A DNA stretch of 64,000 bases, taken from contig JAHQIW010006967.1 in NCBI GenBank assembly GCA_019055375.1, positions 1 through 64,000 of the forward strand, in the 5' to 3' direction. The stretch comes from Parelaphostrongylus tenuis (lineage: Eukaryota > Nematoda > Chromadorea > Rhabditida > Metastrongylidae). Every line of letters begins with the position of its first letter. Position 1 is the first letter of the stretch. The translations under genes were made by a program, and so were the position numbers. This document shows positions 11,935-24,440 of this stretch, in pieces. The notes below the pieces were generated by a model. That model was not told the origin of the DNA. It made no database searches and saw only the letters and a program-made list of their open reading frames with translations.

Positions 11935-12025
11935 GCACGTGTAGCTCAGCGATTGGAGATCCCATGCGACACACGAGTGGTCAATGGTTCGAAATCGCGT
12001 TCCACCGTCATGAAGTCTTACCGAT
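11935..12025 (+). repeat. tRNA-derived SINE head, second family
   Basis: GTAGCTCAGCGATTGGAG resembles a tRNA A box and D arm (T-R-G-Y pattern). A B-box-like GGTTCGAAATC follows about 40 nt later, then 'accgtcatgaagtcttaccg'. Copies occur at 15230-15310 and 15665-15760 in units B and C. No matching acceptor-stem strands are visible, so this is a tRNA-derived repeat and not a tRNA gene. Confidence 0.6.
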
Positions 12026-12299
12026 CTCTTTGACGCCGGTGAATCGGTATCGCAGACTTATTCGAGATAGTAGTACCGACTTGTTATGCCTGACATGCCA
12101 ATGTGATAGGCAGATATGCACCTAGTCATCTCTACGATGTTTTTAACGTACTCGAATTCGCGACGTATCCCTAGAATCGTATCTGACGTACCTGAAGCCC
12201 TCTCTATATATTTTAATATGCGTGATTATGCCTCTCTATATATTCTAATATTTGTGATCATTAGTGATAGAGAAAAACTTCGTGGAAATGTGTCGGCGT

Positions 12300-12430
12300 G
12301 TCATAGCTACGAACCCAAGCATGTTGAGTGATGAGCAAAACTCTGAGCCTCCGGCGGGCGCAGAACCCGCGTCTCCCCCTTGCGAAGGCGCATATTAAAC
12401 TACTGCACAACCTGGGTTCCTTTCGTGCCA
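12300..12430 (-). repeat. tRNA-derived SINE (first family) at the end of unit A
   Basis: On the minus strand it reads GTGCAGTAGTTTAATATGCG (A-box region), then a B-box-like GGGTTCTGCGCCC, then the family tail GAGTTTTGCTCATCACTCAAC. The corresponding stretch in unit C is 15960-16085. Both copies share the tail with the SINEs at 3.2 and 24.4 kb. Confidence 0.6.
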
Positions 12431-13029
12431 CCACTCTGCTAATACTGATATACGTTATAAGTAATTTTTTTAGTTTCAAGTAGACTTTTGGTTGCTCAAA
12501 ACTGACATGTTTCTGCCATTCGTAGCTGACTTTCCAATTTCTAGACAGAGTAGAATTTTGAAAAGATCGGATCCCTTCCCATAATCATTATAATTTCATG
12601 GTTTTGTTTCAAATAGACCAATTTCATTCGAATTTTGGGGATTGCAAAACTTTTCTATTCAGCTTGTTTCTTTTCATTCATCATTCGCCAGGGTCTTCGG
12701 ATTCGCATGTAGGTTCGATTTCCACTCCGATTTCGCCTTCGTCACGAATGCGTTGAATGCCGGTTGATTCTTTTTGCCTTGAGGCCAATGCTTGTGTAGC
12801 CGTGCAAAAATTTCATCGGTCCTAAAGACTGCGGATGGCTTTCGAATCTAGTCTGGTAACAACTTCGCTGCCTTGTAGTGATGCGGGACTTTGTTGATCT
12901 ATACCACGGTTGAACGTATACCAATGGCGAAGCATTATGGCTTGCAATCAGTGAGAAGAACAAAGCCTGGAAATATCACAAAGTAAGTTCTATGGACTCT
13001 AAGCAATGTTCTAAAGTATGTAAGTTGGA

Positions 13030-15340
13030 ATAATATTAACCCGGCCTGGATGGCACCTGATTGATCGCGCAGCGCGCTTCTCGAGTAGACCGGCGATTTT
13101 GTTACCCTAAATTTTAATGGAGTTTGGTGGAATGTTCTAAGCCTCCCAGAGGTCTGATATGCTAGTTTCATAGAGAGTTTCGGCTCTCTGATACGCCTCA
13201 TTAGTGCCATATGCCCCATGGTTTGCTCCTACAGCGCCCCCTACAACAACAGCGGCGCCGAAAATGTAACATTTTGAGGGTAGTGAAATATCGCTTAATG
13301 TTGCGCTTCGAACTGATTGGAAGTCGATGTTTTACAGCTGTTAAAGAAGCATTTAGCAATGCCTTCCACAATGACAACAGAATATATTGAATTCTCTAGT
13401 GACGTCTCGAAATGGTCGATTGGAAGATATCGTTGCATGCTCTCATAACTTCCGTAAGCCATCGACTTCCGGTCAGTCTGGACCGCAGCATCAGTTGGTA
13501 TTTTACTTTATCTAAAGATACATAATCTGCGGCGCTGCCATTACCAGATAAGTAAGCATGTGGAACTGATGGATATCTATCGAAATAGTAAGTTGTTTTT
13601 CTGATCCAACTATGAGATACATCGTAGTATTTATATATTTACAACGTCAGAAGCTGGAAGAAGAGTGCTCAAGCTTCTTTATAAACGACAGATTGATAGT
13701 ACGGCAAAAGCGAAATATAGATTGATAAACTGGAGAATGAAGAGTGGCATTGCACCTCTACTAATATCAGGCAAAGGTTGCTATAAGCACATAGGTGCAG
13801 GAACATCAAAGGTATAGGAGTTTGTTGGAATATCTTATTGTAGAAGGTTATGAAAACAACATAAGGAAAAGTCAAGTGTGCCAAGTTGCTGAACATGAGG
13901 CGATCGAAATCTCTCTACTCATTAACTCCAACCAGAGGTCCTGAATAACTTATTCGAGACGACCCAATCACACAGCGTTGTCACGTGGTGATGTCACTTA
14001 TGTCAGTATCGATGTAGTAATTAGTGAATCAAATTCCCAAGATTGTCGATCTGTTGCCCTTCGGCTCATCAAAGGAGAAAAAGTTGGAGCATTGAACAAA
14101 TGGTTTGAAAGAGCCAGTTCAAAGAGCTGCGTTTGAAAATCATTACACGCCACCTCGAAATGGGTAACAACGTAATTTATGTTTAGTATAGAATTCATAT
14201 AGGAGATGTATACAGCAGTTTGAGAAAGATAGCATTTTCTACACGAAATAGAGAAAACCATCTGTAAGCTTGTAAGATAAAAGGAAAGAAAAAATATTCA
14301 AAAATTTGTGAAATTAACAGCGATTTCTGAAAGATTGAGACCGATCAATAGAAGATTAAAATTAGCTCTAATTAACATGGAATATGAAAAACAACAAAGT
14401 TACAAAGATTTGAGATCGAAAACCATTATTAGTAACCACGTTTGCATCAGAATAACTGACGCTAGTGAAGAGCTGTGATCACATCAATCTTTCAAGCCTC
14501 AGCCTAATGCTAAGCTCGGAACCTAAGCGTAATTTCGTGCTCGTATCTTATTCAAGTAATTAGTTTGAGAAATACTTTGGAAACTGATAGGACCACAACT
14601 TTCTACAAGGGCCGAATGACTTTGTTGTGCTCGGTGGTTTTTCCTATGTTCCCAATGATTTTCATCGAGTACCACTTGAATTCTCTGCAAAGGACATATT
14701 TATAATAATCAAGTGACTACTAAATGATTCTTTTTTCTCCCTTTTTATTCATGTGAGTGATGAAATAGAGCCGAGGAGTCACGGTTGCAATAATGAGATA
14801 ACCAGAACACCAAAAGATCCCAGAGTTGCCGTTCATATATTTCTAGTAAATGCAAGTATAGGAAATTTTCATATCATAACGAATGTCGCAAAAAAGTTAG
14901 ATCCCGTGAGCATGAGAACCAATTCTCGGAAGAGGGACTCCCTCCAGCATGGGCAGTTTGCGAAAGAAAAAAGAACAAAGTTGAAAAATTTCAGAAAAAT
15001 AACGAATTAAAAATAAAAAATAGGAATAAAAGTGTGAAGATAAAAAATAAAAGTAGAAGGAACACTTGTCCTCTCACATCGAGCACCGATGGCGACGGCG
15101 ACCGCACGCGGTGGGAGTAGTGACGTCGAGTGCGCCAAGGCGCTTAACCATACCGCCGCAGCCGCAACGGCGGCACGCGCATATTTACGCCTGCGGCGTC
15201 CACTTCGCTTGTCCAGACATGGCAGCCATGTGCAGCTCAGCGATTAGAGAAGCCGTGTGTCACACGAGTGTTTAGTGGTTCGATCACGTTCGACGCTCAT
15301 TGAGCTCTAGCCGAACCCTCTGACACCGGTAATTGGTGTC
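13030..15340. repeat. Unit B of the ~3.3-kb diverged duplication
   Basis: Aligned with unit A as described there. It includes the tRNA-like SINE head at about 15230-15310 (CAGCTCAGCGATTAGAG, GGTTCGATCAC). Unit B lacks the terminal SINE tail that ends unit A. No convincing gene. Confidence 0.6.
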
Positions 15341-15349
15341 CCCAAAATC

Positions 15350-16090
15350 TATTGAGAGGATAGTAGGTAGTATGACTACTTAAGCCCACTTCCCTGAAAG
15401 AGGATTTCCCCACAGATTGGGTATAATACCCAAACGGACTTAATAGGAAATATCATGAAAAAAATGTGAAAGATAGAAAATGAGAAAAAAATGATAAAGG
15501 ATGTGAACAAAAATTAAAAATAGAAGAAATCACTTGTCTTCTACATCGACGATCCGAGTGACGATGACAACGACCGCTTCCGGGTGGCGGCAGTGATGCG
15601 TGTGCGTCGAAGATGCCTACCGCACCGCCTTAACGGCGTATGCGCGCATATTTAGGCCCTGTGGCGTCCGGCACTAGCAATTAGAAATGCCATGTATCAA
15701 ACGAGTCGTTTATGGTTCGATCCCACGCTCTACCGTCATGAGCTTTACCGATCACTTAGACGCTGGTGAATTAAAATCTCAGTCCTATCAAAGCAGATGA
15801 AGTATTGACTTGTTAAGCCTAATGTCGTGAATAGTAATGGGCAGATATGCACTCAGTCATCTCTACGACGTACAAATGGTGTCGAATTCATGGACGTATT
15901 ACTATATTTTCTACATGTGCGATTTATTATTGCAGAGTAAAAGCTTTCGGAAATGCACTGGAGTGCCACAGTTACGTACCCACGCATGTTGTGATGGTCT
16001 AAACTGTGGGCCTCCTGCAAGAAATCAATCCGCGTCTCATCTCTTTCCGAAGGCACATAATAAATCGATATGGAGAATTTGTCTGTTTTG
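15350..16090. repeat. Unit C, partial third copy (right part of unit A)
   Basis: 'agaggatttccccacag' near 15401 and 'ccgcttccgggtggcggcagtgatgcg' near 15574-15600 match the right part of unit A (11611 and 11784). The copy then runs through a tRNA-like head at 15665-15760 with B box GGTTCGATCCC and a minus-strand SINE at about 15960-16085. Units B and C together look like unit A with an internal tandem duplication of about 480 bp. Confidence 0.6.
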
Positions 16091-16237
16091 TTTGAATCGA
16101 GCAAGTCAGATGGCAGTTTATCTCCGGTACCATAACTTGATCACAAATTTGAATAGTATTTCGAGTCAGAAACACTATGCATCTATCAAGTTACTACTGT
16201 TTTATTATCTCCTTAATGCGCACCAATTGACATCCGC

Positions 16238-16444
16238 AGACCCAAGTTGGGCGTGTGCATAGCGTGGACCGGCTTCTGCTGCGATTAGTCACCGACTACA
16301 GCACTACATTAGTTGAAGACCCGTAGCTAAATATGAGATTGATTAGAGTGCAGTCTTGCAACGAAAAGTAGTAGTAGTTGGCGGTTAATCGGGGCAGAGG
16401 AGGTGGAGTCGTTTCCACGCTGGAGGATACGTCCAGTTTGGGTC
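16238..16444. mobile_element. Palindromic MITE, copy 1 (about 207 bp)
   Basis: The left end 'cagacccaagttgggcgtg' and right end 'gtccagtttgggtcg' are inverted, and inner inverted segments 'gattagtcaccgactac' and 'agttggcggttaatcgggg' also pair. The same organisation occurs at 18696-18909. There is no coding capacity. It is probably a non-autonomous DNA transposon. Confidence 0.65.
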
Positions 16445-16534
16445 GTGAAAGTAACGGTTAACATATTTCCATAATCAGAAAGTAAGTGAGTGTTTTTGAT
16501 TTGTGCAATTTTAACTCCTTACCTATATTAGGCG

Positions 16535-16640
16535 CACCGGTAGCGCAGTAGTGGGTTGGTAAATTGGTACTGCTTGTTTGAAAGGATAAGGAGCATTGAC
16601 TCAGTTCAGCGAAGGGCCGCATTCAATCACCTCAATTGTT
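16535..16640 (+). repeat. Possible tRNA-like (SINE) head
   Basis: ACCGGTAGCGCAGTAGTGGG resembles an A box. A convincing B box is missing, so this is only a weak tRNA-like signal. The rest of 16445-18695 holds no gene or element that I can support. Confidence 0.3.
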
Positions 16641-18695
16641 AAGAATTTAAGACGAATGCACGGAGCATATTTCCAGGGATCGATCAACGCCGAGAGCTTT
16701 AGCCTTTTATCCTTTTCCGTATATTGATCCTTTTCGCAGTACGCGGCGAAAAAACGCTGATAAACACGTAGCCAGTTCTTATGTGTAAAAAGCTCATGGT
16801 TAACCTCTCAGATCCTCCAGATGATCGAAACACAAGCGTCACTTTCTTGCTGACTGTGCTAACCTCGACCTCGCAGTTTGTCGACAGACTGTAGAGATCA
16901 GTTTATGGGTGATGTTAAAGGATGACTCAGCTCGCGTAACAAAACATGACAAACCATAAGACGAAAAGATAAAGGTAAGCTGCGGCGTTGATTAATCCTG
17001 AGAAAAGCTCTACTTAATCACGTTCATGAAAGAATCGTTAGAAGTGACTGAATTCATATGTGGAATTCAGATGAATCTGAGTGGCCTACCGATGTTCAAA
17101 TCAGTACTTATTTCCTCCCAGAAAAGTGTGGTGCCAATTCACTGACCTACGGAGGAGTAAAAGGCTTGGTGACCCTTGAGCGCGGCGTAAGAAATGGCCT
17201 GCACGGTGTTGCAGGTAACATTCAATCTCTGCGTTATCAGAGCCTACCATTACGTATGCGTGAAATTTTGCACGATAACTCCGATTAACGCACAGTATAT
17301 ACGATGAACGTATACAAAGAAGGACACTTGTAATGATTGATAATCCTGAGTTAAAGTGACCTATATTGTTTTGGATTATTCTCTGTAACAAACCCTCCCA
17401 CTGAACACTGAATGCTAATTACAATGCTATAAAGATAGCAGTACTCTTCCTCCTCCTTAACGCTGTATCATACCTTCTGATTGAGTCAAATTTGCCTTGA
17501 TCATTACATAACTGAGATTTCACTTCAAAAGAATTTTCCCTTTCCCCAAAATTGTCTGACGTGAGATTCCTCCTCCACAGTAATTAGATAGTCGTATCAA
17601 TAAATGCACCTATTGCAAGATAACTATGAAGGTAAAGTAAAATAAAAGTGAAATAAAGTGTGAAGAAGCACTGACATAATCCCTTCAAAACCATGAACCC
17701 AACTGTTTGCGCTTCCCAAATCCAGCGTGTTGCGATACAACATGGCGTCTAATCCCCATTAGCAATTGTTACACGCAACACACTGAGGGTTAAAACCAAT
17801 GAGGGTTGGGACCATTGCCTTGAAAGGTATCACTCGGCAAGAATTCTTGTAACTAGTTCCTTTCTCAGCGGTTAACATGGTGATAATGGAACAAAGCAGT
17901 GCAACGATTAGCCTTGGTCATTCAGCATTATTGAATACACTATTATACCGATCACTCCACAGTGAAGGTAGAGGTATGATCTGTGGACCCCTCCTAGTCG
18001 AAACATTTACTCATCAGTGTTATTTTGCGTGGAGAAATCAACGGGGATCCGTATATTGGTTTTTTATGCAAATACTAATCATCTAAACAGTAAAACACAA
18101 TCAGATTTTTTTTCCGCAATGTAGATTGCACCTTAACATCCAGTTTGGATAACCACTTCAAGACATCAAACATTGGTGCCTAAATAAACGTATTTCTTCA
18201 AACAGTCTTTTCCAAACGGGAGGATCGTAAAATGACACGAGTTTGTTCTACATCTACAATAAACAGATCTCAAAAAATTCAATTGCATTCTATCATAATT
18301 ACGTTGAGACCGTCATACTTAACGCTACTATCGTGATGGTTCAATTCCTCATTACGTAGTTTTGTCAGTATCTCTAAAAGTTCTTTGATGAGCTTCAGGT
18401 TAATCCGACAGTAATTTTGTAAGAAAACAAACTTAAGATCTATCACAATATACACGATACAAGGTCTGGAATCTCACTAATCACAAAATCAGGTAGTCGC
18501 ATAGTCTTCTTGAAGAGAATTTCTTCAAAATACCTTTTAGTTGATATTATAGTGCTGTCCTATTGACTCCTCTACGGGCAACTGTACACGCCATGATCGC
18601 TGCTTACCAGGAAGTGCCGAATCAGCTCCAGATAATAAACATTTTAGGAAAGAAAACATTTGGACACTTGTTGGTACTAACCGACTGATTTTCCG

Positions 18696-18909
18696 CAGAC
18701 CCAAACGAGGCGTGTCCACCGGCATGGGGAACGATTCCACCTCGTGTACCCCGATTAGTCGCCGACTACAGCACTCGTTGCAATATCGCACGCGATTTTG
18801 TCCAAAACGTATCTGAGGGTTCTGCTATGAAATGTGGTACTGTCGGCGACTAATCGGGGAAGGGGAGGTGGAGTTGGCTATGCGCAGGCGTACACGCCGT
18901 TTGGGTCCG
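18696..18909. mobile_element. Palindromic MITE, copy 2 (about 214 bp)
   Basis: Left end 'gacccaaacgaggcgtg' pairs with right end 'acgccgtttgggtc'. Inner arms 'accccgattagtcgccgac' and 'gtcggcgactaatcgggg' are an almost exact inverted match. The arms are about 75 bp each. It is the best preserved copy of the family at 16238-16444. Confidence 0.75.
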
Positions 18910-19799
18910 CTCAATTCAATAGGTTATACGGTGTTTGCACCTCAACCGGCACATTAATTGAAAATTAACACGTTCGTTAACACTTCAATTTTTAGCCTGG
19001 CAGGCAGCGCTGTCACCAGCTGCCTAGGCGCAATGACAGGTGTGGTAGTTTTATGATGAAATATAGATTTTTTTAGATCACTGAAGAATTTTATTATCAT
19101 CTAAATATGGAGCTATGGCGAAAGAGGCTTAGTATAGGCTATCGGCAGTAGAAACAACGCCAGTGCTTCCTAATGTACAATAAGGTAAGCAATTATTTTC
19201 CAAAAATGGTGCTGCACAATGTGTAGGAATTCATAAACTGCGAAGCAGTTGCGCACTATGAAAAGCTTTTTCGAGAGTGTCGTGTACACTGTTTGCGATA
19301 ATTTGTTGTAGGCCTATTCAATGTTAGCAAATATAAATTCTCCATAAAGTATTGCAAAGCAGCTAAATCAATGTTGTAAAACGCAATAAATAACCGCCGG
19401 ATATGGAACGGCGGCGCACGCGATTGCAGCAGGTCCCAGTAAACTGCGAAGCAATGCATGGCGCGGCAGTCAATAGTGCAAGAACAGCTCACGATCGGTA
19501 CCAGCGCATTTAAAAACGGATAAAGGGTGATCGTCGATACCTAGAGCGTAAGAAAGTTACGCTGAATGAGAGAAACAAATACCGTGTGTGGTACATCCAT
19601 GCTTTGCAGTTGACCCTCTCCTATAATGTCCAGATGCGCACCTTTTTCGTCCACATCTTCTTGATCGCAAATCCGAGAGCAGCACCTAAACTCTGTGGTT
19701 ATATCGTGAGCATAACGTTATTCCAATTCAGATTCATGGCTAATAAGAACCTCGATCACACAAATTCCATGTCGATTCTGTCGCACAAACACCACATCT

Positions 19800-19945
19800 G
19801 GTGCAGTGACTTAGGACAATACAAGCGCCGGTTGTGCGTGGTTAAGCACGCGCCCTGCGAAGGAGTGAAATACTTATTCGAATTTTGTTCGACGTTCAGT
19901 GTTTTGCATACCACTTAACATTTTTAGATACATATTTGTAACATC
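19800..19945 (+). repeat. tRNA-derived SINE at the left RTE junction
   Basis: The head 'cgtggttaagcacgcgccctgc' is followed by a degenerate B box (ATTCGAATTTTG), then GTTCAGTGTTTTGCATACCAC and a TTGTAACATC tail. It abuts the RTE 5' end. The inverted partner is at 24313-24440. Confidence 0.6.
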
Positions 19946-22900
19946 GGATGCCTCACCTCTTTGAGGTGATCCCCACCGGTTTGCCACGAGGGCACGTAGA
20001 GAGCCCGGGGTGGTGGATAGTGGAATATACGCGAACCAAAAGCGACCGTGCGTGCCTTCCCAGAGACGCAGGTGGATTGACGGAGGTGAATCCCTGCTTT
20101 TGCCAGCGTCGACTTGACAAAAACACTATTTCTACGAGTCAAGTCAGCCATAAGCCTGCAATCAAGCGGCTGGGAAGTACATGGGAGGCGGTTAAGAGTC
20201 GCCTGCAACAAATAAGCTCCTTCCTCTCCTCCGAGAGAGATTGGCAAGCTACTCGTGAATACCCAGCCCCACGTTAGAGCCTGGTAAGCTTATACGTAAA
20301 ATCAAAACACCAAAAACAGTAACAATTATAGGCCTCATTTCCCTGACCCCGAAAGAGCCCCTGATACGGCAGCGCCAGTAGTACGAATACGGAGAGGCTG
20401 CTTAAATTTCAGCGCCAAACTAGGCTGCCAAATTGAATGGACTAAAATGACGATCTGTACCTACAATCCAAGAACCCTGGCTCAGAATCCGCTGTAGAAG
20501 ATCTATTGATTCAAGCAGAAGAATAAGGTATGACGTCATTCGCTTGGCTGAGATGAACGAGAAGACGACATCCTTTTCACGCGGTTTATGACCCCGCAGA
20601 AAAAAAACTGTTTCTTGGAACATGCAATCGCAGAGGTATCGGCATGTTTAGCGTCCGGGTCAAATCGAATTTGACCGTGAACACTGATTTGTTTGAACAA
20701 CTAACAACCTGTATCGGACGATTACGGTTGAAAACGATGTGGTTCAATGGACAGCTTCAACCTTCTCCTCCGTTACTTACGCACCAACATCAAGCTATGA
20801 CGAAGGCGAAGTCGAAGATTCCTATATGGACCTTGAAAAATTCTTCAGAGAAGATCATACATTCGTCAAGGGCATTGTCGGAGATTTCAACGCAAATTGG
20901 ACCTAGAAGAACGTCTGAGAACGTTACATAGAGACCCATGGACTAGAATGGACATGAACAGGGTGAGAGGCTATCTGAGTTTATCATGACGACCCAAACC
21001 TTCCGTGGTAACTCGCAATTCCAAAAGCCTCTTACTCAGCGATGGACGTGGGAGTCTCATAATGAGAGTGCCATAACGACGAAATAGACCATATCTTTGT
21101 AAATCGAAGGTTTTGCCTGACCGATGTTGCTGTTGTTTCTAAGTTCTACACAGGGTCAGACCATCGCCCTCCGTTCGCGCTGCCCCCGTTCCGCTTTTCG
21201 AGGAGAGCGAGAAAGGCCGCTAGATTCATACAACGGAGCCTCAGACAACTACCATAAATTAGGAGGTATTCAAATCATTAGTCGGCTTTTGGGAAGATGC
21301 CGTTGTTGATGACATCGACGAAGAATACGATCGACTCGTTGAGTATTTTCACATTAGCGATATGAAAGCCCAGAATCTAAGGTCACGAAGAGACGCTTGT
21401 CTCCACAGACGCTCGAGCTGATACGTCAACGTGGAATCTCACGAGCTACACGCAACCGAAAACTTACGTCCGAACTTGGGAAACGCTGCCCAGAAAAGCG
21501 ATAAAAAGAAGACATCAAAGAGAGAAGAGCAACAGTCATGGCGGAAAGCTGCAGAGAGCTGGAAAAAGACGTTTGCAGAGCCAAGCGAAGGCTTCGCCAA
21601 TTGTAAGACTAAGATGATTGCGCTCCGATACCTTGACGGAACACTTACAGCTTCGACAAGGTCTACGGAGAAAATCATCCACCAATACTAGTTTAATCTC
21701 TTCGCTAGCCAAGTTCTCTTACCGTCATATAAGTGAAGAGGACAATATGTTGTTCCACCGTCTCTTCCTTCCGAAATTCGACATGCTATATCATCGGTGA
21801 AGAACAGAACAACACCCGGCCAGACAGGATTAGACCAGAACACTTGAAGAACCTGCCGCCAGTTCTCATCAACACCCTGGTTTTGGCTCTTCACTAGCTA
21901 CCTTGTCAGAATGCAAGGTCCATATTCAATGGAAAGCCAGCAAGACCGTTATGCTGTTTCAAAAAGGGAGACCTTCACGACATAGGCAATTATCGCCCTA
22001 TCTGCTTGCTGTCCGTTGTCTATAACTCTTTACTTGAATCGTCCTAAACAGGATTGACAGAACACTGGACGAAGGACAGCCATGCGAACAAGCAGTGATC
22101 TGAAAAGGATTTAGTTTCATAGACCACATCCACACAATTACAAGACTCACTGAAGTTTTGCGAGAGTACAAACAACCATTCTGTCTCACTTTCATCGATC
22201 TGAAGAAAGCCTTTGATTCAGTGGAAGCAGAAGCGGTTTGTGGAATCTCTGGATAACCAGAGCGTCCCTACTCGGTACATAATGATCCTTCGTGAGCTTT
22301 AGAAAGATTTCACGACCAAAATATCTCCATTCTACAACAATATGACCATTGAGGTAAGGAGAGGGTTCGACAAGGCGGATACAATTTCGCCAAAACTATT
22401 TACTGCCACCCTACAAAACGTCATGCGAACCATATAGATAGGGACGATATGGGATGTGAAAATTGACGGTCGACAACTAAGCCATCTTCGCTTTACTGAC
22501 GATATCGTTCTCATAACACCAAACATCGGCCAAGAAGAACGAATGTTGACCGATTTCGATAACGCCTGTAGAAAGATTGGTCTACAACTAAACCTAGCGA
22601 AAGCGATGTTCCATGAAGAACGGATGGGTTTCGAATGCCCCATTCACGCTCAACGGAACGACAATCTCCAAATGCTTCAGTTACGTCTATCTAGGTCGTG
22701 AAATCAACATGATGAACGAGCGTGCTCGAGAGTTGAGCAGGGAGGAAACGAGCGGCTTGGGGAGCATTTAAGAGCATTGCAGATATAGTAAAGAGGAAGA
22801 AGAACATCCGACTCCGTGACAACCTCTTCGACTCTACAATTATCCCTGCCCTAACGCATGCAGCACAAAGCTGGTCGCTACGTAATCAGGATGAAAGATC

Positions 22901-23320
22901 ATTTAGCGTTATCGAGCGCGCAGTCGACAGGTCGATGCCAGGAGTATCCCGTATCTCGCAAATAAGAGGAAGGATCCGAAGTTCCGACCTACGTCAAAGA
23001 TCGAAAATCAGAGACGCCGTTCTACGGGCCAGGACATCGAGAATATGGTGGGCCGGACACGTGATGCGCTTCAACGACAACCGATGGACGAGAGCAGTTA
23101 CCGACTGGATTCCTCGGGACGTCAAGCGCCATAAATGAAGACCACTGACCCGTTGGTCCGATTTCTTCACGAAAGCGATAGAAAAAAGATATGATGCTCA
23201 TCGAATCTCTAGAGCGAAGAAGACCCACTGGGTTACTCTTGCACGCGATAGGGAAAAATGGAAGAGTTGCTGGTACCCGCTCGAATCACTCGACGATCAA
23301 CGGGAACACAGGTGATACAA
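19946..23320 (+). mobile_element. RTE-type LINE copy A, near full length, decayed
   Basis: A single reverse-transcribed element encoding an apurinic-type endonuclease followed by reverse transcriptase, broken by many stops and frameshifts. Visible in order: CTYNPRTL near 20455, FEQLTTCIGRL near 20690, IVGDF near 20875, EIDHIFVNRRF and YTGSDH near 21083-21165 (endonuclease motifs), then RT motifs FIDLKKAFDSVE near 22193 and a palm box reading FTDD near 22496 where FADD is expected. The C-terminal part contains VMRFNDNRWTRAV and PRDVKR (about 23060-23130). The 3' end is 'acacaggtgatac'. The family is typical of hookworm genomes. This copy cannot encode a functional protein. Confidence 0.85.
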
Positions 23321-23469
23321 GTGATCTTTCCAGTTAAAGCACCTGAAGAATTGCAGGCCATCTTTGTATGAATCACATCACGAAGCTTAAACAAGACACA
23401 GAATCAAGAAAGTCATTCTGAAAATAAAAGCCATAGAACCCAAAAAAATCGATTTAAAAAGTCTATCAA

Positions 23470-24315
23470 AAAAATCTCCGACAATGACCTTGAAGAATGT
23501 ATGATCTTCTCTGAAGAATTTTTTAAGGCGATTATAGAACGCTGCTACTTCGTCTTCGTCATAGCTTGACGTTATACGTAAGCAGCGAAGAAGCTCAAAG
23601 CCGGCATAGAACCACATCTTTTTAACGGTAATTGCCCGATAAGGGTTGTTAGTTGTTCACACAAATCAATGTTCACGGTCAAATATGATTTGACTTGGAT
23701 TCCAACGCAGTCTACAACTCTGCGATTGCATGCTACAAAGAACAGTTTTTCTCCGGGCTCATGAACAGCGTGAAAAGGATGGCGTCTTCTCTTCTCAGCC
23801 AGGCTAATGACGTCGTACCTTATTCTTAGTGCTTGAATCAATAGATCTTCTACAGCGGATTCGTGAGCAAGGGTAAGATTGGTCCTGGAATTTTAGCAGC
23901 CTCTCCGTATTCGTTCTACTTGGCGCTGCGTTATCTGGAGCTCTTTCGGGGTCAGGGGAATGAGGCCTATAATTGTTACTGTTTTTGGTGTTGTTGGTTC
24001 CAGCGTATAGCTTACCAGGTTCTAAACGTGGATGGCTGGGTACTCACGAGTAGCTTGCCAGTCTCTCTTGGAGGGGCGGGAGGAGCTTATTTGTTGCATT
24101 CGACTCCTACAGGCTCTTGCAGACTTAACTCGTAGAAATAGAGTTTTTGTCATGTCGACGCTGGAAAAGCAGGGAATTCACTTCGTCCAATCCACCTGCG
24201 TCTCTGGGAAGCACACGGTCGCTTTTGGTTCGCGTCTATTCCCTATCCACCACCTGGGGACGCTCCACGTGCCCTCGTGACAAACCGTGCGGGATCCCTC
24301 AAAGGGGAGGATCCC
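23470..24315 (-). mobile_element. RTE-type LINE copy, 5' end only, inverted relative to copy A
   Basis: Reading the minus strand from 24315, the same 5' leader as copy A appears ('gtttgtcacgagggcacgt'), followed by the endonuclease start with VNIDLCEQLTT and RPL-type downstream residues. It stops near 23470 inside the endonuclease, after IVGDF. It forms part of the right arm of the inverted repeat. Confidence 0.75.
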
Positions 24316-24440
24316 CTGTTACAAATATGTATCCAATAATGTTGAGTGGTATGCAAAACACTGAACGTCGAAGGGGATTCCAACGGGCATTTCATCCCTT
24401 CCAGGGCGCGCGTTGACAACGCACTACCGGCGCTTTATTC
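24313..24440 (-). repeat. tRNA-derived SINE at the right RTE junction
   Basis: On the minus strand: GCGCCGGTAGTGCGTTG (A-box region), a degenerate B box TTGGAATCCCC, then GTTCAGTGTTTTGCATACCAC and ACATTATTGGATACATATTTG. The order SINE then RTE is the same as at 19.8-19.95 kb, in mirror image. Confidence 0.65.

Larger units (their letters stand above)
9700..12430. repeat. Unit A of a ~3.3-kb diverged direct duplication
   Basis: Unit A matches unit B (about 13030-15340) at an offset of about 3280-3320 bp. Paired landmarks are 'gcatctaacaataccttcca' near 10050 with 'gcatttagcaatgccttcca' near 13350, 'cttatcagtccatatgcccc' near 9914 with 'ctcattagtgccatatgcccc' near 13197, and 'agagggactccctcc' near 11611 with the same string near 14930. 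Identity is moderate with many small indels, so the duplication is old. Open frames inside are short and I do not think any is a gene. Confidence 0.65.

Noticed and set aside
15837..16262. 141-codon open frame as a gene
   Set aside because: It runs through unit C and a minus-strand SINE, and the corresponding sequence in unit A is not open.
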